This document shows, one piece after another, positions 27,201 to 40,082 of a stretch of DNA of 64,000 nucleotides (the stretch's first letter is position 1; every line of letters starts with the position of its first letter). The notes below the pieces were generated by a model. The model had not been told where the DNA came from and did not search any database. It was given only the letters and a program-made list of their open reading frames with translations. This stretch comes from Imbricaverruca yamaguchii (lineage: Eukaryota > Arthropoda > Thecostraca > Neoverrucidae). The DNA lies in the NCBI GenBank assembly GCA_034440575.1, contig JAOTOL010001394.1, forward strand, positions 724,501-788,500. The letters run 5' to 3'. The position numbers and the translations under genes were made by a program.

Positions 27201-27461
27201 CGCAACGCTCTTTCATGTACCGTGCTGCAGTTCTTTGGAACAGTCTCCCCGAGGAAGTTAGGGCCGAGAAAATGCGACGGGCTTTTAAGTTTAAGCTGAA
27301 GGAGGCGCTGAGAAGAGCTGTACGTGAGAATGTTTGAGTATTGTATACGTGTGTTTCTTAATGTTTCAGTAGCCTCCTGTCCCACCTCCTTTTTAAGCGT
27401 TTTTGACATTTGATGCTAAGTGTTTCTTGATACCAATACAAGGAATACAATACAATACAAT
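24240..27461 (+). mobile_element. Nearly intact CR1/L2-like LINE
   Basis: GC-rich 5' leader (about 24240-24410), one endonuclease plus reverse transcriptase gene (24411-27337), a short 3' UTR, and a 3' end of ACAAT repeats (27438-27461), as in CR1/L2-group elements. The 5' boundary is an estimate. No RNase H domain is present. Confidence 0.75.
24411..27337 (+). pseudogene. LINE ORF2: endonuclease and reverse transcriptase, one frameshift
   Basis: About 975 codons. The start at 24411 is chosen because the endonuclease begins a few residues later (VIHLNVRSF); an in-frame ATG at 24258 would add 51 basic, low-complexity residues. The N-terminal apurinic-like endonuclease shows FCFSETHL, SLWIRVKL, GCLYHPPSG, MGNVNIDLL and the terminal ISDHRAVTV. 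The reverse transcriptase follows with KPGC-like FKKGCPDDPKCYRPIS, VDLSSAFDCVSHSRLLTKL, a GVSQGSLCGPILFLLYTNDL block, catalytic VAYADDTQ near 26480, and a C-terminal region with YRAAVLWNSLPEE. A one-base deletion near 26292, between the SAFD and GVSQGS blocks, shifts the frame. Apart from this lesion it looks intact, so the copy is fairly young. Confidence 0.85.
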
Positions 27462-29554
27462 TATTTGCCATTCAGCTTGCCATACAACAATTTGCTTAGC
27501 CACCTTCAATGTTTCGTTCAAGATTTACCAAGTCGTCACAGCCGTTGAATCTGCTTGAGACACCGCTTCTCTTGTTGCACATTTCGATAGATTGATATCG
27601 GTGCCATTATAAAAGCATATTCTCCCATCAGTGAGACTGACCTTACTTCCACGAGGGTAATGATTACAGGTAGTGACAGCGGTGCGGCCAGAAATGCTTC
27701 TGGGTGCAGCACTCTGCGACCTTATTCATGTCCCTCGCACCTATATGAAAACTCCTCTTACGTATGCCATTTGTTCCTATTGTCCGACATTTTGCACCTC
27801 TGCATTTGCCCCGGAACAGAAACAAATGAGGTCTGGCCACGCGAAGTCGGGTCATCTCAGGTCTTTGATTGTCCACGTAATATCATGTTGTACTACTTTC
27901 GCGCACCCAAATCCCACCTGACCCAAATCCCACTCGCGCACCTGAAGCGCACCCAAATCCCAACTACACGCACAAGACGACAGTGTAGCATATACATGAT
28001 ACTTGACCTGACCTAACGCTATTGACCTTGTCGTATATTTAAAAGCAGAATGTCTACATCATTCTTATGTCATGTTCTTCATGAAACTTTTCTCCTTACT
28101 ACGACGAAAAGAAATCATTTGACCCGACCTGAATTTAGTAACCTTAACATTGAGTACAATTTCCGAAAAGCAAAGTTGTTTGTTTGATTTCATGAAGAAC
28201 AGCATGCTCTGAGTTTGGTCTTGCTACGTTGCAACTACTACAAATGACGTGATTTTTGATATTTTGAAATAGTATCCTTGATCCGTCCCAAGCCAATTCG
28301 AAGAGGAAGTATAAATTAAATTGGCCAATAAGGCGAAGAAGGCAAATACGGCGGGGTCTAATCACCACCAAAGGTATAGGAAACTCCGCGCTTGACCTTT
28401 CTTCTGGGAGGACAAAGATTGCAAGCATAGGGCTGCAGGAAAAATGTTCCTGTTGGGACACACCGGGACGGGGACCATACTAATTCCGCCGGTTTGAAAA
28501 CTGTTGATTTCTATCATTATTCCCACATTCTGAAGTTTTGTGAATATTTATTTCCGACTCCAGCGAAGAAACAATTCAGCCGACATACCCATTTCCAAAC
28601 CTTCGGATATCTTCTGGGAATCTCCTGGGATGACATTTTCGGACTCCTTGACCGTGACTGGAAAGATGTATACCTAGTGTGTCCTATTCTTGGTCTTGGA
28701 TGCGCCATTTGGTACGGAAGGAGTTTTCAGACTGTTGCAAAAAAGCAAATAGTAGAACGATTGCGCTGATTGATGCCTGTGATCCGCCGTGCATTTTAGT
28801 TTGCTTGGGGTCGTGTGTGGTGACTGACTAGACTCGGCGATCACGATGACTGCATCAATGCACATGATTGATGAGATGGCATTGTTTCCGATGTCTCCAT
28901 TTCTGTGAAAGCTGTGTCTCTTCCCCGACCCTGAACTCGCCCAACCACAACTTTGGCTTCGCCTTTCCTAATGTCAGGTTCCAACGAAAGACATTCATCG
29001 ATTGTTCAGGTGTGTTGTGCTTCGATACTCCATGGAGGCCGGTGTGTTTTAGCCTGCATCTGATCGCTGAAACATTTGTATTTAAACCGGTGTGTGCTTG
29101 TTAGTGCGTGGAGTGAGGGGGAGGATGGTGACGGTGATGGTGACGATAGATCCGAGCCCACTGTATGAAACTGCAGTCGCATGCCATTACCCAGAGTTGT
29201 TTTGTTGACATGTACTATGCACTGCTCTTTTAATTGTGACTTCACCAGTTATTGGACGATTTCCCCCGTTGGTGAGTATACTGAATAAACATAAACATAC
29301 ACATCGTCGAATAAGAACTCCGAATTTCTGAAATCTGAAAATGTCATGGGCAAAATCCGATGAGTTTTTGGTTGCGGGGGGTGGGGTCGTGCGTTAGCAC
29401 TTTGGCCCCACAATGTTTTTCAAAAATCGATGCACCTGCATGCTGATCTGTCTTGCTACGCAATGTTCTTGTCGAGTATTCTGCTGGATGTCTTGCTGAG
29501 CCATGCGTTAGGCGTCATGAGCGGACATATAATACCGGTAGTGCCGCTTTCGTG
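27462..29554. other. Intergenic DNA, no supported gene
   Basis: A short repeat of CACCCAAATCCCA occurs near 27905-27960. A 91-codon plus-strand frame at 28494-28769 has one hydrophobic segment (VYLVCPILGLGCAIWYG) but no recognisable family. Confidence 0.4.
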
Positions 29555-29807
29555 GTGGGCTTGTGAAGTAACACCATCAGCGTGGGCTTGTGAAGTAACA
29601 CCACCAGAGTGGGCTTGCGAAGTAACACCACCAGAGTGGGCTTGTGATGTAGCACCACCAGAGTGGGCTTGTGAAGTAACACCACCAGAGTGGGCTTGTG
29701 AAGTAACACCGCCAGAGTGGGCTTGTGAAGTAACACCACCAGAGTGGGCTTGGGAAGTAACGCCACCAGAGTGGGCTTGTGATGTAGCACCACCAGAGTG
29801 GGCTTGC
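29555..29807 (+). repeat. 27-bp minisatellite, nine units
   Basis: Units of 27 bases starting GTGGGCTTGTGAAGTAACAC at 29555, 29582 and onward, ending in a partial unit at 29798. Because 27 is a multiple of three, it stays open in several frames (WACEVTPPE on the plus strand). Confidence 0.9.
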
Positions 29808-31238
29808 TATGCTAAATGCTACAGTATAATTTCTAGAGGACGTGCAAGTAACTTCCAAGTGCTAAATTTGAACAACATTGAAACAAGCTCTCTTATGATG
29901 TGTGGTTCGTTCGATTATCAACTCATTTCAACCTGTCACTGTCCACAATGTCAAGCACTTGTCACTTGGTCTGGGGAAAAGGACTGAAAATGTCGCCGTT
30001 GTTTGCATTACACGATTCCATGTATACCAGCTAGTTTTTCCATTGAACATCTATCACCTGCGGTGTGTCTGGGCACCGCCATTGTGAAGAAGTTGGCCAC
30101 GTGCTATGACGCGTAAAACCGGCTTCTCACCCAATTAACGTCCTTGTCAGGTACTATTCTTTGTGGAATGTGGTGTACCCGCGTAGCCCAAATGTTTTGC
30201 TGCTCACAGTACCTTTCCATTTTCCCATCGGAAATAGCTTGGTTACAGCCATAGATTGCCCGAACCATTACCAAGCATAATCTTTGACCGTCTCAGGCTG
30301 CTCAAAAATGCATTCATCTATCGCCGGTTTTGCCCTAGGGGGCTTCATCAATTCAAAATTATCTTCGTTAGGGATCGATGGTTTGAAGAACCATTTGCTG
30401 GATATTATATATTTACTATTATATCAGGCAACTTCTTGAGCAGCTAGCCCAGCATCACACGAATATTTATCATGCCTTCCATTCCGTATCTCATTTTCCT
30501 CCATCCGTAATGTACATACCTCACAACAAGTCAATAAGTTGAAACTTTAATGGATTTCTGAGCGGTCATGAGTGGAATATATTGGTAATATATGTTATTC
30601 GTCTGCCCTTCCCTGCAGGCGAGGTTCTACATTTCTAGCGCGCATGCGACATTCGCTGTAGTTTTTCGTTTATGCTGGAGCCATATGTTAAGGCGTCCCA
30701 CATTTGTTAATTGTACGTGTACCGCGCGTCCTTCCTCCATTGATATGTGGAAGTATTATGGATTGATGTATTATGGAAAATTGATATGTGGAAGTATTAT
30801 GAAGCGAGTATTATGGATTGACGCAAGTAAGCAGAGGATCGTTTTACTTACTCTCAGTGTTAGACACGCTAGACCGAGTTTGAATGGGAAATGTTCCTGG
30901 AAAAGACTGAGGTAGGTAAGGTGTTTAGCAATCCTGAGGTCAGAAGTATCTCCTCGTGACCTTTTTGTGACGAACTTGAAATGATAACGCATATTCCAAA
31001 ATCAGCACACAGTATGACAGAAGGCTTATTATGTGTTAATTTAATATAAATCGTACGGACCTTTTTTTGCAAAGCTCACGGCTGATCACGACAAGCTACA
31101 GACCTTTTGACTTTTAAAAGTGTAAAACTTTTAATTTTTTAAGAACATATTTCATTTTTGATGACCGGCTTCTGACTGTCAGTTTTCCATTGCTCACGAG
31201 CGATTGTGTGGAACCATGTTTTATTTGGCTGAAATATC
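29808..31238. other. Intergenic DNA, nothing recognised
   Basis: Short direct repeats of GGAAGTATTATGGATTGATG type near 30740-30830. No gene supported. Confidence 0.4.
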
Positions 31239-32013
31239 TCAACCGGCGCCGTCTCGGGGGGTTTTCACCCGCCCCCTAAGATTTTCCGCGGATAGGGAGA
31301 GAACGGAGCGAGGCAGCGTGCCGAAGATTGGCATACCGTTTTCCATATCAATTTTGCACGGTGTGTCAAAATTTTGAAGTCAGGTCATATAGCATCAACA
31401 AGTTAGTCTAGGTCAAGTGAGGTCACCTCCAAAAACGTTCAACCAGTCGTCACGCTTTAACGGATATAGATATTTTAATGAAGCTTCCAGCGTTTGATTT
31501 ATGGATGAAACAAACGCACCAGGGGAATTTTTCGTTTTTCCGATTTGCTTACTTATTAGCTTTGCATATTTGCCCATTAGAGTTCAAACCGAAGATTCTG
31601 GCTAAAGTAAGCATTTTGTATTTTAGGAAGATGACTTCTAACAACGTTTTTCGGTCCACTCTACCCACTAGAAAAGGAAAATTAAAGAAAAGTTGAACTC
31701 AAAATGTTGAAACTGATAAAGAAAGATCTTTGGGTGGCCACAAATTTATGGTCCTGGTCGATTTCGCTGTCCTTTTTGATTCCAAGTATTTTTATTCCTC
31801 ATATCTCCCCCAAAATGAACTCCCCAGAGCCAAAACATGATGTAAGTGGTGAAAGCCTAGGCTCCCTAGTGACGTCACTTGGGGGGGGGGGATTTTGGGG
31901 AGGTGTTTAGTTTTCGTGCGACGCTTAGTTTGGAGATTCTAGGGAGGGTTCCTATCAACCTCTCCCCCCGAGACGGGGTGTGAGGATATGACCGGAGAGA
32001 CAAAGAGGGTCAA
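31239..32013 (+). mobile_element. Family A element, TCAA-flanked copy
   Basis: Runs from TCAACCGGCGCC (31239) to GAGGGTCAA (32013), so the TTAA-type target reads TCAA on both sides. It contains the undivided internal site GCTTTAACGG near 31456 and a TGACGTCA palindrome near 31870. Confidence 0.8.
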
Positions 32014-33020
32014 CACTCGCACGTCCGGCGGTCCGCGCTAACTTCGCATGTCCCGGGGGGAGGGGACAGATGACTGCCCCCTACGATCTCTGGAACTATG
32101 CTAGCTAGCGACAAACGGAAAACGGTGCTGAATAGCTGGTTACGGGCTCTATCGAAAGTGTTCTGGTAATATTTTCGCTCAGGTCAACATTCAGGTCACT
32201 GGGCTATCATAGGTCAAATTCGACCGGATCAGGTGGGACTCAGAAATTGACATATATCTCAGGACCTGTAACAGATAGAAACAAATGGCGAACGCTATTC
32301 GACAGTCCGTGAAATGCGCTACCGACAATAGGCGGTGTAATTTAAGGTCAGGTCAACCGAAACTCAGGTCAAGGTCATGAAGTCACGACCTCAGGTCAAG
32401 GCCTAGGGAGGTCATGTAAGGTATCAATCGACACGTCTTGACGATACAAGCACAATGACGGTAATTTCAGCCTTCTAGCTCAATTCAGTGGGATGTGATG
32501 CGCATAAATATGTGGTGATCTCAGGTGACCTCAGAGACCTTAGTGAGGTCACTGAGCAAAAATGTCAGCGGTACCATTGAGCATAGCTTCCATCTTCATG
32601 CCACAACCGTTATGAGATCATTCGGAGCGCAAATATGTAACTAGGAAACATTTGTATATTTTACCACAGCCCTGCAATGGGGAAGCCATGGCAGCGACTT
32701 GACCTAAGGTCAACGCTACGAAAAAAAACCCTGATATACATATTATGGTCCCTGATGAGAGATAATGACATGTTATAAGTTTGAAATCAATAGCCCAATT
32801 ATTGTGGAAGTTATGCCAACTAGAACTCCGAGTGTAGTTGGGTCACTTCGCCTGACCTGGTGACCTGACCTGAGATGACCCAGTATTAAAAATGTATGAG
32901 GATATGCGGAAACGACCAATGAACAGCTATGCGAGGTTTGGCCTTGCTATCCCTATTAGGTTGGCGTTAATGAGGAAAAACCGGAGGGTCGGCAGATATC
33001 TGCCCCCCCCCCCCGGACGT
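32014..33020. other. AGGTCA-rich intergenic DNA
   Basis: From about 32180 to 32880 there are well over ten AGGTCA or TGACCT hexamers, including the extended TCAAGGTCA form near 32380. No coding signal. Confidence 0.6.
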
Positions 33021-33027
33021 GCGCGGG

Positions 33028-33305
33028 TTAAACACCGTCTTTATCGGATAAAAAAAGCGTTCGGCAAACAGCATAGGCTAATTTCCGTGTGCTCGTCGAA
33101 CCGAACAGTGGTGCTTGTAATACAGCACGAGGATTTACGCCTGCTAAAACGAGTCTGCTGAATTCTTGGCACTGACTTAATTAGGATATTAATCCCAGGA
33201 TTTAAGCATTTTGATGGTTACATTTCACAGGGGTGGATCCAGTTATTATTATTGGGAGGGAGCACATTTCCTCAGAGGGGTCTTCGGCGGAAAACTTCGC
33301 TAATT
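33028..33305 (+). repeat. Dispersed repeat D, copy 1
   Basis: Shares the order TTAAACACCGTCTT, GTTCGGCAAACA, TTTCCGTGTG-like, CTGCTGAATTC-like, TAAGCATTTT-like and CGGAGGG-like strings with 52902-53172. Moderate divergence. Confidence 0.6.
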
Positions 33306-33714
33306 GGGGGAGGAGTACACTGGAGGATACTGAAGGGCACAACAAATTGCAAATGCAATGCAATTTGGCCTTTAAAGTTACAATAGTACGACATCCCGGT
33401 TCTTTGTGGCAGTTGCTTAGATGTTGCTCTACTTGAATGTGGGCGTCGAAATTTGAAAGTCGAAAATGACATCGTAAAGGTGAGGACTAAATACCATCAG
33501 GTTCCGTGCAACTTTCACGGATATCCAATGTTATAATCGGCTTCCAAGCGAAAGCTTGGTTCCACTTGGAACCGGGCGTCGAGTTTTCGTTTATCATGTC
33601 AGTTAGTAGCTGCACCGATTACATCACGATTTTAAGTACATTTCCCTATGGCGGGTTAACGCTTGGAACCGGTCCAGAACGGCTAAATGAGCGTAACGTT
33701 ACTGCTCAGTCCGT

Positions 33715-33930
33715 AACGTAACAGCTGATAAAGTAATTATGAATGTATCCATCACAGGTGGGACAAAATCTCTAGATAGCATACTTTCTTTGTTTTTGAC
33801 AATTATCTTCAAGATTTTGCATCTAGCACCACGCCACCAAATGGCATGCTTACAGTTTGAACATTCGCCGCCAGGTGCAAACAAAGCGCAATCAGTAGCG
33901 TGGCCGCGCACGCCCCCAATCGGTATTACC
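33715..33930 (+). repeat. Dispersed repeat C, copy 1
   Basis: Matches the reverse complement of 55835-56072: ATTATGAATGTATCCATCAC, GACAAAATCTCT, GACAATTATCTTCAAGATTT, and GTAGCGTGGCCGCGCACG. Confidence 0.75.
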
Positions 33931-36900
33931 AGCAAATATGCAATATTGAGGAGGTAGTGGTAGTATGAATCCTGCGGATGAATATTTGCCTTTTACGTTT
34001 TATTTGATGGCTGTGAAGTACTTGTATTAATAACAATTATTGAAATGCATATATGTCCAGACCCACTGATTCCACCTTGACGCTCCCGGATATATTATAT
34101 TATCTCCACTGTATAAGCGGGTTGTTTACAGTTGTAATTGCGTCTACTGTGCAGCACTATGGGAGGCCCGGTTTTAAAATGTCGCTGTATTCCTACTCGA
34201 ATAACCCCTAATGGGTGGGAGGATTATCATAATATCATACTTGTGTTTATCATCATACTTATCATACTTGTTCTTCATACTCTTGTGTTTGAATATCATG
34301 CTCACAACAAACAACAAAGAATGAATTGTCTGCAACCCGCCAAAGACCGCAATATTTCCCCAAAAATCTGAGACAAACTTGTCTGCTGGCTTGCCTGACA
34401 TATTTCAACCGTAATTCATGCAATCTGAGCACAAATGATGACGCCATTTTTTAAAACGTGGATTAGGATTCGTCACAGCTATCATAAAGGGCCAATCACT
34501 TAGCGCAGTTGGAGCTGGCTGGCGATATTAACCAGGGAGGTAAACTACTCAGAAAACTTCGCAATTGAAGACCGCTGAATGATGCACACAGCGTTGTCAT
34601 CGAGTTTACTTCGAAGCCAGGCTTGCTCGGTTTGACTTCCAGATTTCCGACTAGAATACGTCCCAGGTCAGGATGTAGGTATACATTTGCTGGGTTTGTG
34701 CATAAATGAACTGCTACTAGTCCAAAAACTTGCATTAGGTAAGTCAATATGCTCTGTTTGTTTACTGATACATTAAATCGTTTCAATCCCCGGTTTAAAA
34801 CGTATTCGGATCAACGCAATTAATATGTCCTGACTTCGCCATTGGGATGTCATGACGCTTACTTCACACTGCTGTACGCGTGAAGCCGCCTACTGTGTCT
34901 CTGTCCTGAAGCATTCCTAAGCTGCCTGCCATGTTTCTTGGACAGCTGATCATAGGAAAGCCGAACATGAACAAAACCTGCAAGGCGCAGTGACTTAATA
35001 TAGCAAAATATGTATGCAGCAGAACTAGTGATTTGAGTTTAACAGCGCTTTGACCAAAGCGTGATCATTTAGTCATGTAGCAGAACTACGCAAATGCGCA
35101 GTGACTCAATATAGCCTCATTTGGCCATGACCTGATTTGGGTGCATGCATGGAATGTTAGTTCGTGGTCTTCTTTTGACTTCACCAATACAAACTGTTTT
35201 ATTTTTTTCGGGGGGGCAGGTGCTGAACCAAGTACCAGAAATATTTAACATTTTTTACTTGATCCGACCTGTTACGTTATAGTGACCCAGAGGGCAGCAA
35301 CATTAAATTTCACCCTATACATTGTGTATGGTTAGGTTCATTTCAATCCTTTGAATCCATTATTTTTCCTACACTTAGGTTCATTTCAATTCATTAATTG
35401 GCTCCGGCGTTACGAGGAGTCGAATACATCCCACAGCAATGTGCCTTATTGACGAGAAAAATACGCCAGTGACTGCCTGGCCAAGGCTTTAAATATATTG
35501 CTTCAGCTTAGAACATGACGATACAACGCAGGTTGACCAAAAGGCCACCAGACACCGGCCGATGACATTCGGACTCATTTCCGGAGACACCGTTGATGAG
35601 AAGCAATTCGCGTTGTAAGTCAATGTGACACAGTCCTTTCGTCGCTAAGAATGGTACGTGATCAATACAACTGCAAGCTACCGAGCTTACCGCCAGCTAT
35701 GCAACTGTTTTTGCTTTACTGTAACGTGACATTTACATACTTGTAATACCATACGGTATTACCAGTACCGACTTTACTGTTCCTCATCTTCCTTTTATGT
35801 CGCATTGGGTGCGTTCCGTCACAGCTCCACCAAAAAAATTTCAAATTTTAAGCCCACTAAATCTGTATTTGGACAAACATTAGTGCACAGAATAGTCTTA
35901 TGCTCTGAAAACGCTTAACCAAGTTTTATCCCGATCGGACCAATGGTTTCGGAGTTATGGCTCCCGGAGGTATTTTGAAAGATATTTAGCGATGGATATC
36001 TCATGGATAATACAGAGGAAATGTAGCATATTATGCATCGTCGAGAAGAAAAATGATACCGGAGAAGATATCCGCGATAAAATATCACCATTTTTCGGGT
36101 TTCACCTCGTGACCCTAAGACCTTGTGACCTTGTAGTCTTCTGTGACACATATCGCATTGAAATGGATACATTTGAGTGCAAAAGTACAAATTGGCATGA
36201 TTTGGATGCCATATAACACATGCCATATAACAGATGCCATATGCCATATATATTCAAAAGTGTTTCCATTTTATATATCCCAAAAGGGTGTCCGTTCTCC
36301 ATGGCTTGGCATGATTTTACGATTTTCGGAACCGACCGACTTCGACCCTTGAAATAAAAATGGTTGCTGTAATAACCCTTGCTTCCTAAAAAGACCACTT
36401 AAAACTGATTGATGTAAGTCGTACAGTTTGCTCCAATAAACTTCACAAAGTTCAAGGTCACCCAATACCAATAAGTCACCCATAGTCATATATAATTATA
36501 AGTCACCCAATATCAATAAGTCATCTATGTGTGACGACGTTATTTTACTTCCGAACATCTAGTGGTATCGATAGGGATCGAAAGTATAGGGCCGGTGGCC
36601 AAGTGGTGTACAGAACTATACAAATTCATATTCGATGATAGAGAGGTAAAACGAGGAATTCTTACTTAAATATGCAAACGTAAATATGTTTTAATGGTGT
36701 GAATGATAAAAACAAACCAAGAGATGTCAATTCATTCAGTATTTTCTCAAAGTAAAATTGTTCAAGACATTTACAATTTTTTAGGCGCCAATACAGTTAT
36801 CACGCGGCTGCGTCATTGGTGAACTTCTTGTCAGACCCCAACGGATTGGATGAAGGAACAGTGGAAACGGACGTTCATATTTATTTATTCGTCATGTAAT

Positions 36901-37377
36901 GGTGAGAAGCAGGAAAATGTAAGGTTCATTGTAGTCATTATGGTTAGGAAAACAGCTTCGTCGTCATTTTCCAACGTACAAAATATCGTCTTGTACTCAT
37001 AACCATCACCTCATTTTCTAACGATGGTAAGTCATGTTTGGTGTTTAGCAGAGTTCAAGCTTATTGCTCTGTCATAGCAAATGTCAAAACCGGCCGTAAC
37101 ATTCGAAATGCAGTTCCGGATATCGCAAAGAATAATGCAAATATTATCTCCAATTTCAAGTCGCATCATCAAAATATTTGTCTTCAATTACATACATTCA
37201 AAATATAAATCAAACCATGGTTTGGCTGTATATTTTAAATCAGACCAACCATTCATTTCTCTCAATAAATATCCATCACATCATGCCATTTGTGGGTCAA
37301 CTGTATATTGTTATGTGATGTTTCTTGGTTAACATCCAAGACTAGGCTTTTGGAATGATGCAAGATTTCCAGAAGCT
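33931..37377. other. Long gene-poor stretch
   Basis: Only short open frames. A diverged direct repeat is visible near 34985-35130 (GCGCAGTGACTTAATATAGC and GCAGCAGAACTA-like strings). Simple repeats of GCCATATAACA type occur at 36205-36250, and of AATAAGTCACCC type at 36465-36525. Confidence 0.4.
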
Positions 37378-37944
37378 GAACACATGAATCCTCTTGGAAC
37401 TGGAGCTTGGAACTTGCACATAAAAATGGTATGAATTCAAAAGAGGCATTCAGAAGCATATCTAGGAACATGGCTGGATACATTGTACTGAACTTCAAAA
37501 TAGTATATGGTCATTTTTATTTCTTGTGATTTCTTTTTCCAATGTAATGTATAGGAATGTGGTTAAAGTAATGTGACCACTCATGCCCAAAAGGATACAA
37601 ATGCATCTTTTTCAGTTCACAGAAAAATAGCCCCAAAGAGGAAACTTGGAGTTGGGTAATCTAGCATGAAGAATAATGTTAAAAAATATAACATTACCCA
37701 ACCTAATCTACCTAGCTTTCCACATGATAAAAAAGTTAAAAAAAATGATTGCACAATACTTTTCTTTAAAATAAAACTAATTGAAAACTTACCTCAGCTA
37801 ACCTTATCTGCTTTCAAAGAAAAGTAATATTGATGTTAAGAAATCCAAATGGAAATAGAAATACAACCTAACCTGGCCAAGACAAACTTGACCCCTTTGC
37901 CACTTCATGAGGTTAAAATCTGTGCAAAATGTGTAACATGAATT
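37378..37944 (+). repeat. Left arm of 567-bp inverted repeat
   Basis: Near-identical (few mismatches, by eye about 96%) to the reverse complement of 41221-41788. It begins GAACACATGAATCC and ends AACATGAATT. Confidence 0.88.
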
Positions 37945-37954
37945 GTAATTGAAT

Positions 37955-38249
37955 TGTAAATTGTATTGCCCTGGTCGATTTCGCGGTCGTTTTCTGATTC
38001 TTTTTTTCTCTCAAATATCCCACAAAATGAATTCCCCAGAGCCCAAAACATAAGGTCCGTCGTGAAAAGTCATGAAAATCTAGCACCCCTAGTGAAGTCA
38101 CTTTTGGGGTTGGATCCGGGCCCTACACGTCGAGCGGTTTCCAATGACACCACTTTCGTTTTCATACGACGCTTAGTTTGGATTTTAGAGGGGTTACTAT
38201 CCCCCGAGACGGGGTGTGAGGACCCCACCGGAGAGACGGCGAGGGTTAA
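37955..38249 (+). mobile_element. Family A fragment, right part
   Basis: Covers the right third of family A, from TTGTATTGCCCTGGTCGATT to GGGTTAA (38246-38249). Its interior-side break lies beside the left inverted-repeat arm. Confidence 0.8.
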
Positions 38250-38357
38250 TGAAATGCTTGCCTATGGGCTGGAGAGGGAAAATTAAAGAAAAATCATGGC
38301 ATTGGGTAAGAATACGGTTACTCAGCCATCTTCCAGTATCGCAAACATCGTGATACC

Positions 38358-39350
38358 GTCAAGATTAGATGTGGGCTTGGGCATTACAAATTCTGACCGT
38401 AGCCTGGCTCTGCGTGTTTGTTACAATAAACCCGTCATCTGCTCGAAAGTTAAGACATAAATAAAAAAAGATCATGGTACTGGGTAATAAGATACCAATT
38501 TGGCTACCTAGCTGTGCTAACATTTTCGGTACTAACATATTTATGGTCAAAATCGGATTCGGACTTTGGCATCACAAAATGAAAGTTTATCAAGTTCTTG
38601 TACTTGTGAGCACAAATCCATTACTTTCTCATAAGTTAAAGCTACAGGAGAAAATAAAACACTCCACCATGAAATGGTACAGGTATTTGGCATTTTAACG
38701 GTGCCAATATCTTTGGGATATTTGCAAAATCAGATGCGGACTTTGGCATTGCAAGACCGAGGATACCATGCTTTTATCACGTTGATTGACGTACACCATT
38801 TATTTGCACCTAAGTTAGAGACATAGTTCAAAAACTCAACTTACCTGCCATTAATACATCTATTTGGCCATCTAACAGTAGTAATATTTTCGATGTATGG
38901 TCAAAATTTGATGAGGACTCAGGTGCTACAACGTAAAGGCATATCATATTCTTGTCATATTTGGGAACAAAATCCTATTATTTTCTCAGACGTTGAAGTC
39001 ATAGAAGAAAAAAACATTCTGACATGCAATGGTGTAGTCATTCGGCTCTCTAACAGTACCAATATCTTTGGAATATCATCAAAACTATATGCGGACTTGG
39101 GCATTACAAGGCCTAGGCTATCTTCTTTGTATCTGGTTGGTCGACAAAAACCCGCCATTTGCTCGAAAGCTAGAGAAATAATTGAAAAACTCAACATTCA
39201 GAGTAAGTAAGTAAGTAACTCAACATTATCTAGTAAAAATAATATATTGGGGATTCCGTCAAAATCAGATGCAGACATATATATCACAAGTTGAAAGCTA
39301 ATCTTGGTCTTGTCGTACTTGTCAACACGAATCCATTAAAACCGTCCTAC
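38358..39350 (+). repeat. Diverged tandem satellite, about 180-bp unit
   Basis: The landmark (T/A)CAGATGCGGACTTGGGCATTAC-like recurs at 38368, 38556, 38733, 38910, 39088 and 39268, giving periods of 188, 177, 177, 178 and 180. Each unit also has a CTCGAAAGTTA or CTCATAAGTTA-like part and a CTAACAGTACCAATATCTTT-like part in the same order. Confidence 0.75.
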
Positions 39351-40082
39351 GATATAATAACACCCCCTATCATTTTGATGACTACTTCTTGTCCATAGTC
39401 TATGCTGTAGTCCGATGTGATTCCAGCATTCTTTTGGAAGACTGTCTGATCTGATCATTCCGACTTTCAATGTACTTTTTTCACAACATTTACATCATCA
39501 AATTCGCTAACTTACCGCATGTACCAATCTTGCTTGAATTTGGTTGCACACTTTAGGAGGCCTCCTAGTGTCAGACTGCGCAAAATCAAAACATCAGTCT
39601 TTGTTATTTGCACACGAATGATTTTAGTTGCATTTTCTCTAGATGGGAACTTCAGAGCTTTGGAAACTTGAGTAAATATTTGATCTGGTATCAAATGAAG
39701 GTTTGAAGAAAATTGTCTTGCATGTATTTCACGTAGTTTATCTCCATACAACTTTTGAGAAGCAATCCATTCATCTGCAAAATAAAATGAAGAACAATTT
39801 GCAGTGCAGCAACAAACATATTCTTGAGGCTTTTCCTACACCTCACATGATAATTATATATAACAACAAAACGCAAAACTGAAAACAATTTAATATTACC
39901 AAGTTTATTTGAATTGCCCATGGCATAATTATCATATCATGGATGAAAATAGCAAAACACAACACAACAGAGCCGCAGTACATGCATGCATCACGCCACA
40001 AGTCTGCAATGCTTATATTATGTCACTGCGAATGCTTAGAATGTGCTATGGCATCACATTTTAAAATGATTCCTGCAATAAA
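39351..40082. other. Intergenic DNA, nothing recognised
   Basis: Short frames only. Confidence 0.35.

Noticed and set aside
28494..28769. Possible small membrane protein, faintly like a CDGSH-protein N-terminus
   Set aside because: Only a loose DWK-to-GLG resemblance, with no iron-sulfur domain nearby.
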